Below, piece by piece: positions 33,937-37,667 of a DNA stretch of 37,667 bases. A model generated the notes under the pieces. It ran no database searches. It had not been told where the DNA came from and saw only the letters and a program-made list of their open reading frames with translations. The translations under genes were made by a program, and so were the position numbers. Source of the DNA: an uncultured Clostridia bacterium. Its GTDB lineage: Bacteria > Bacillota > Clostridia > Christensenellales > CAG-917. Each line of letters begins with the position of its first letter. The stretch's first letter is position 1. The stretch is from NCBI GenBank assembly GCA_947625225.1, contig CANQNQ010000012.1, positions 1 through 37,667 of the forward strand. Reading direction: 5' to 3'.

Positions 33937-34506
33937 ATGGACAGACAAGAATTTTGCAACGCTATGAAATCAAAAACCTACATCGTCGCAGGTTCACAAG
34001 CGCACATGCATATGCACGAGATGTCACAAAGAGCGCTGCGTTACACAGCCCTGATCAACGGCTCATACCACACTCCCGATGAGTTACGACGAATATTTTT
34101 CGAGCTTATCGACAGTGAATACGACGACACATTCGGGCTGTTTCCGCCCTTCTCCACCGACTACGGACTCAACATTTCAATAGGTAAGCGAGTGTTTATC
34201 AATTCGGGATGTTGCTTTCAGGACCAAGGCGGAATAGAGATAGGCGACGACGTACTTATAGGACAACAGGTTGTTATAGCCACGCTCAACCACGATCCCG
34301 ACCCTCTTAAACGCGGCAATATGTCCCCTGCTACCGTCAGGATAGGCAACAAAGTATGGATAGGCGCGCACGTCACCATACTGCCGGGAGTGACAATAGG
34401 CGACGGCGCCATAATCGGAGCGGGAGCCGTCGTTACAAAAGACATCCCGGCATACGCTGTCGCGGCGGGCGTTCCCGCAAAAGTACTTAAACACATAAAT
34501 GCTTGA
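33937..34506 (+). CDS. Sugar O-acetyltransferase, hexapeptide family
   Basis: A 189-residue LacA/Maa-type enzyme. [30 protein letters not shown] and [24 protein letters not shown] are hexapeptide repeats; the loop NHDPDP carries the catalytic His; [11 protein letters not shown] ends the helix. It resembles the protein at 29224-29889 in fold but not closely in sequence, so they are different subfamilies. The start MDRQEF has GAGG 4 bases upstream; the longer open frame upstream covers the divergent permease and promoters and is not coding. The N-terminal part ([21 protein letters not shown]) is atypical for the Mac domain. Confidence 0.9.
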   Translation: MDRQEFCNAMKSKTYIVAGSQAHMHMHEMSQRALRYTALINGSYHTPDELRRIFFELIDSEYDDTFGLFPPFSTDYGLNISIGKRVFINSGCCFQDQGGIEIGDDVLIGQQVVIATLNHDPDPLKRGNMSPATVRIGNKVWIGAHVTILPGVTIGDGAIIGAGAVVTKDIPAYAVAAGVPAKVLKHINA

Positions 34507-34527
34507 CTTGCGAAAATTCAACAAAAG

Positions 34528-34560
34528 ATAAAAAAAGAGGCCTGTGCAAGGTCTCTTTTA
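34528..34560 (-). terminator. Bidirectional terminator between acetyltransferase and GH1 gene
   Basis: AAAAGAGGCC (34533-34542) pairs with GGTCTCTTTT (34550-34559) with one wobble. The minus strand ends in seven T, the plus strand in four. Confidence 0.83.
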
Positions 34561-34667
34561 TATCGTCACACTCATTTTAAGGACATATGATGCGTTAAAA
34601 ATAGCATCATTCTATTTTTGTCCGCCGCCTGTCATTTCATGTCGTTCTATGCGGGCAATTTGATGTT

Positions 34668-35969
34668 TCAGATGTTTTCGCCGTTTGATGCGATCACATC
34701 CCTATAGTAGTATGCGGAATCCTTCACCGTACGCTCAAGCGTGTCGAAGTTGACGTGCACAAGCCCGAAACGCTGAGTGTAGCCCTCGCACCACTCGAAG
34801 TTGTCCAACAACGACCAATGCAAATAGCCCAGCGTAGGTATACCCTCGCCCACCGCGCGCTTGAGGTTTTGCAGATATTCCTGCATAAACTTTATGCGCT
34901 TCTCGTCGTGCACCTTGCCGTCAACGACGACGTCCCTGTTTGCCATGCCGTTTTCGGTGACGAACATCGTCTTGCCGTAACGCTCGTGCAAAAAGCGCAG
35001 CGTCCAATACATAGTCCTGCCGTCTATCACCCAATTCATAGTCGTGCGGCGCGGATCGTCGGGGTTGCCGCTTATGGAGGACAGCGTATAGGGCTGGTAG
35101 ACGTTTACGCCGATGAAGTCCATGTCGACGTGGATTTTTTCCATATCCTTCTTGCGTAGCCTGTACACGCCGTACGCCGAGGCGGGTTTGCCAAGCAATA
35201 TGGGATCGCAGTAGTACCTGTTGCCCACGTGGCCCAGTATGCTGCCAAAGGTCCTGCGACGCGCGCGTTCGATCGCGGACGGCGTTTCTTTGGACGGAAT
35301 ATGCGCTCCCGTTGACAGCGCAAGCCCGATCTTAGGCGTGCGCTTTGCGTACTTACGTATTGTCCTGACGGACTCGGCATGCGCGGTGAGCGCTATGCGC
35401 GTTATCTTTGCAAAATCGAAGATCCGATGCTTAAACGGCGCATGTACGCCATATAAATAGCTGATTGTGACAAAACACTGCGGCTCGTTCATGGGTATCC
35501 AATACTGCACACGGTCGGAAATTGCGTCCACGACCGCCTTGGTATACTCGGCGAACTTCTCTATTATCTGCTCATTCTGCCACCCGCCGCGCTCAAACAT
35601 CCACATGGGCACGTCCCAATGGAACAGCGTTGCGATTGGCTCAATGCCATTTGCGATCAGCTCGTCCACCAACGCGCTGTAAAAGGCGATGCCCTTCTCG
35701 TTTATCTTGCCGTCCTCGGGCATCACGCGCGGCCAGCTGATGGAAAACCTGTACGCGTTGAAACCCAGCTGCTTCATTATGGCGACGTCCTCTTTCATAT
35801 GATGATAGTGGTCGCACGCCACATGGCAGTTGCTGCCGTCCTTTATGCGCTTTGGCGACACCTCGTCCCACATGGAAGGCGTGCGCCCGTCCTCCAGGTA
35901 CGCGCCCTCAGTCTGCGGCGCAGAAGCCGCCGCGCCCCACATAAAATCCTTGCCGAATACGTTTGCCAT
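34668..35969 (-). CDS. GH1 beta-glucosidase / 6-phospho-beta-glucosidase-like
   Basis: A 433-residue family 1 glycoside hydrolase. The N-terminal FMWGAAASAPQTEGA, the acid/base Glu162 in MNEP (161-163 region), and the nucleophile Glu339 in VTENGM are all present, with HWSLLDNFEW...RFGLVHVNF near the end. It cleaves beta-glucosides; the W-E pair in DNFEWCEGY is that of non-phosphorylated-substrate enzymes, and no PTS gene is nearby, which favours beta-glucosidase. No signal peptide, so it is cytoplasmic. GGGAGAA is close before the ATG and the promoter is at 36029-36057. Confidence 0.95.
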   Translation of the reverse strand: MANVFGKDFMWGAAASAPQTEGAYLEDGRTPSMWDEVSPKRIKDGSNCHVACDHYHHMKEDVAIMKQLGFNAYRFSISWPRVMPEDGKINEKGIAFYSALVDELIANGIEPIATLFHWDVPMWMFERGGWQNEQIIEKFAEYTKAVVDAISDRVQYWIPMNEPQCFVTISYLYGVHAPFKHRIFDFAKITRIALTAHAESVRTIRKYAKRTPKIGLALSTGAHIPSKETPSAIERARRRTFGSILGHVGNRYYCDPILLGKPASAYGVYRLRKKDMEKIHVDMDFIGVNVYQPYTLSSISGNPDDPRRTTMNWVIDGRTMYWTLRFLHERYGKTMFVTENGMANRDVVVDGKVHDEKRIKFMQEYLQNLKRAVGEGIPTLGYLHWSLLDNFEWCEGYTQRFGLVHVNFDTLERTVKDSAYYYRDVIASNGENI

Positions 35970-36028
35970 CTTCTCCCCTCGCGATCAAGTGATACGTTGA
36001 TACAGACCTCCGCCCATATCCATTTTGG

Positions 36029-36057
36029 ATTATATCAAATCCTCTCTCCATAGTCAA
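36029..36057 (-). promoter_or_regulatory. Promoter of the GH1 gene
   Basis: Minus-strand TTGACT (36052-36057), 17 bases, TATAAT (36029-36034). The -35 overlaps the end of the broken gene upstream. Confidence 0.8.
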
Positions 36058-36282
36058 TAGCAATCGTCTGCACTCAAAATATATCGATTGTGCCTGTCGT
36101 ATTCAAATTGGGCTTTTTGTTTCCAATCAAGATTTTTAGTCCATTCGTACTGCGTAGGTAAAAATGACTTTATATTCCCCCTCATTTGCTCAAATGGTTC
36201 GCCCTACCCCGCGAAATTCGTTTCGCACAAGCAAGCGTTTATGTTTTGCCTTTTCAATTTCATATTCTGTCAATTCTTTCAT
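36054..36282 (-). pseudogene. Frame-disrupted small gene downstream of the CPCC protein
   Basis: A ribosome site (GGAGAT) and ATG at 36282 start a convincing coding stretch (MKELTEYEIEKAKHKRLL...) that stops after 30 codons at 36190. A second stretch in another frame (GEPFEQMRGNIKSFLPT..., about 36190 down to 36054) has equally clear protein character, with residues such as EWTKNLDWKQKAQFEYDRHNRY, split here by no stop. The two look like one ancestral gene of about 75-80 residues broken by a frameshift, and a TAG also sits at the junction. The family is not recognised. It follows the CPCC gene by 11 bases, as in an operon. Confidence 0.5.
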
Positions 36283-36293
36283 AATATCTCCTT

Positions 36294-36827
36294 TTAATCC
36301 TCGGGCGGAGCGTCATAGTCATGCTCGCCGCCGCAATACATGAAGCAAGGGTGGACTACCTCATCCCAAATGTCTTTCAAAAGTCTCCCACCTATGTTTG
36401 CCTTATTGCGGAACTCATCTATGCTGTCGAACTCCTGTTGGAAGTCCTTATTGCAGAAAACCACAATGTGATCGTCGCTCTCTTGTTCTATTGAGCCGCC
36501 CCCTTTGTGCTTGGTAAACACCTCATGAACCAAACCATGGTGCCAAAACAGCATTTCAGAGTAAAATTTTAGCCCGCCTATAAAGTCCTCAAAAGTCGCC
36601 TTGAATTTTTGTCCCGCCTTATATTGCTCTCGTGCGCGGGAAAGCGGCACGAGCATTGGATAGCTTATGCCATAGCAATCCTCAAAGAACTCGCTGTCCC
36701 CGTTGTCTTTCCATCCGCAATTCGGACACTTATCCGTGTTGCCATAGTCGTCCGCATAGTTGAGTCTCCCGCACACCTCACACTTTATGGGATTATTAAA
36801 TTGCATAGAATTATATTTTTCAATCAT
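36294..36827 (-). CDS. CPCC-type zinc-ribbon protein, unknown function
   Basis: A 177-residue protein. The N-terminal part holds C16-x2-C19 and C34-x2-C37 (KCPNCGWKDN), the pattern of the Cysteine-rich CPCC domain, likely a zinc ribbon. The rest is soluble, with acidic patches and an aromatic-rich middle (FYSEMLFWHHG), and ends with a second Cys/His group (HPCFMYCGGEH). Such proteins are often found near polymorphic toxin or immunity genes, which fits with the accessory character of this end of the window, but no function is known. Ribosome site GAGAG is 11 bases away, so the start is not certain; MQFNNP (codon 8) is an alternative. Confidence 0.72.
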   Translation of the reverse strand: MIEKYNSMQFNNPIKCEVCGRLNYADDYGNTDKCPNCGWKDNGDSEFFEDCYGISYPMLVPLSRAREQYKAGQKFKATFEDFIGGLKFYSEMLFWHHGLVHEVFTKHKGGGSIEQESDDHIVVFCNKDFQQEFDSIDEFRNKANIGGRLLKDIWDEVVHPCFMYCGGEHDYDAPPED

Positions 36828-36911
36828 AATTTTTTAACTCTCTCGAATTAAACCTATCATAATCAGGCTCTAAATTTTTTGGTATTTGGTTTATTAGGAT
36901 TGAAACTTATC

Positions 36912-36943
36912 AAAAACGCCCCGCTATCGTTTGCGAGGCGTTG
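36912..36943 (-). terminator. Terminator of the gene at 36952
   Basis: A 10-bp stem with one wobble (36915-36924 with 36933-36942), 8-base loop; the minus strand then runs TTTTTG. Confidence 0.83.
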
Positions 36944-36951
36944 AGGGAGCA

Positions 36952-37392
36952 TCATTCTGTGATTTTCCATTGCAAGCCGTTGGCGATTATGTATGATTCG
37001 CCCGGCTCTTCAAATCTTTCAAGCGGTAAGGAAGGTTCAAACGGCGCGTCCGACCATACGATCAGGCGCTTCGGCTCTCCGGGCAAGAGGCCTTCGACAA
37101 AAGTCAAATATGCCTCAAACAACAACGCAAAATAATTGAATTCATAGCCGACAAGATGACATCTGCGCAACCCTATGAACTTCAATTCGAGCGTTTTGGG
37201 CCGCCATTGACGCTCAAATGTGACAAGCAAGGTGTAATCTTCCGCGTCTCCAAACCCCATTCTTAATTGGTCATCTACGTGCGCGCCGCTTTGAAAAGCC
37301 GCTTTTGCCAAACAGCCGTCATGAAAACCGTCGTATAAATCCAGCAAATCGTCAATATCTTGTTGCGTTTTGATCTCTTTCCAATTTTCCAT
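36952..37392 (-). CDS. Small soluble protein, unknown; leaderless
   Basis: A 146-residue acidic protein with no membrane segment. It begins MENWKEIKTQQDIDDLLDLYDGFHDGCL; the DGFHD-x-C pattern recurs in small uncharacterised Firmicute proteins, some annotated as immunity-like, but I cannot name a family with certainty. No ribosome site is present: TATAAT ends exactly 6 bases before the ATG, so the mRNA should be leaderless. It has its own promoter and terminator. It lies between the CPCC gene and an InlB-repeat surface protein. Confidence 0.78.
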   Translation of the reverse strand: MENWKEIKTQQDIDDLLDLYDGFHDGCLAKAAFQSGAHVDDQLRMGFGDAEDYTLLVTFERQWRPKTLELKFIGLRRCHLVGYEFNYFALLFEAYLTFVEGLLPGEPKRLIVWSDAPFEPSLPLERFEEPGESYIIANGLQWKITE

Positions 37393-37398
37393 AAATTT

Positions 37399-37427
37399 AT
37401 TATACTACATTTTTGGCGACGTTTCAA
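37399..37427 (-). promoter_or_regulatory. Promoter giving a leaderless mRNA for the 36952 gene
   Basis: Minus-strand TTGAAA (37422-37427), 17 bases, TATAAT (37399-37404), six bases, ATG at 37392. Confidence 0.82.
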
Positions 37428-37491
37428 GTCCACAAACCCAAAGTAAACTAATTTCTATGTTAAAAATGTTATGCTATCCCTCCACATAACT

Positions 37492-37667
37492 TCAATAATA
37501 ATACCCGGATCTACTTTCCCATCTCGCGTAAAGAACAAGGTCTTTATCCGCTCTTGTATCTTGATACTTATGTTCGTTGAAAAGAGTTTCCTTCTCGCAA
37601 TCGGGGCTTGTATACCATCCCAAAAACACATAGCCCGATCTTCGAGGATAAGGTAAGTCGAGGACTT
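37492..37667 (-). CDS. InlB B-repeat surface protein, C-terminal end (partial)
   Basis: The minus strand is open from the window edge to TGA at 37492-37494, giving 57 residues. PRRSGYVFLGWYTSPDCEK, then LFNEH...DLVLYARWE, is a full InlB B-repeat (Listeria-Bacteroides repeat, Flg_new), a beta-grasp unit usual in secreted or wall-bound Firmicute proteins. The chain ends shortly after with SRSGYYY and no LPxTG anchor, so it is either secreted or anchored by another domain beyond the edge. The rest of the gene lies outside the window. Confidence 0.75.
   Translation of the reverse strand, partial: VLDLPYPRRSGYVFLGWYTSPDCEKETLFNEHKYQDTRADKDLVLYARWESRSGYYY

Overview
The window looks like chromosome of a low-to-mid GC Bacillota (Firmicutes), most likely an uncultured Clostridia-type gut lineage. 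The grounds are a protein-arginine-kinase/ClpC locus, a PPM-type pyrophosphohydrolase and Na/Pi-PhoU transporter of Firmicute style, meso-diaminopimelate dehydrogenase (meso-DAP wall), strong AGGAGG ribosome sites, TTGACA-17-TATAAT promoters and tRNA genes that encode CCA. Most genes lie on the minus strand. No phage, IS element or CRISPR array was seen.

Layout. 1-4.2 kb: tRNA-Leu, an SDR oxidoreductase, and an envelope-lipid pair (PAP2 phosphatase plus a PI-PLC-like membrane protein), then a free-standing small RNA unit with its own promoter and terminator that resembles 6S RNA. 4.2-8.9 kb: a minus-strand housekeeping cluster (integral membrane protein, PH-domain membrane protein, alanine racemase, 5-formyl-THF cyclo-ligase, a single-chain RsmD-CoaD fusion, a coiled-coil protein). 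9-13.5 kb: CDP-alcohol phosphatidyltransferase and valS under one promoter, with a divergent diacylglycerol-kinase-like gene. 13.6-19.7 kb: HAD phosphatase, DAP dehydrogenase, an orphan MazF, ClpC, and a McsA-McsB fusion. 19.7-23.1 kb: galU, galE and a divergent dinB. 23.4-28 kb: Na/Pi transporter-PhoU, rdgB, YfcE-like phosphoesterase, convergent to an IMP dehydrogenase of the Tritrichomonas foetus type. 28-29.9 kb: a second PI-PLC-like protein and a sugar O-acetyltransferase. 29.9-32.4 kb: an AT-rich AIPR-family phage-defence gene next to a five-gene tRNA cluster. 32.5-37.7 kb: ArsB/SLC13-type transporter, another acetyltransferase, GH1 beta-glucosidase, then an accessory tail with a CPCC zinc-ribbon protein, a frame-disrupted small gene, a small orphan protein and the 3' end of an InlB B-repeat surface protein.

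The most unusual points are three. Two gene fusions turn normally separate neighbours into one polypeptide: McsA zinc fingers with McsB kinase, and RsmD with CoaD. Three genes (dinB, the HAD phosphatase and the gene ending at 36952) have TATAAT placed exactly six bases before the start codon and no ribosome site, so they should give leaderless mRNAs. The alanine racemase has no ATG, GTG or TTG at its true N-terminus and appears to start at ATA behind a hairpin that covers its ribosome site. A short dispersed repeat (17 bases identical at two sites, with relatives at four others) also recurs inside and between genes.
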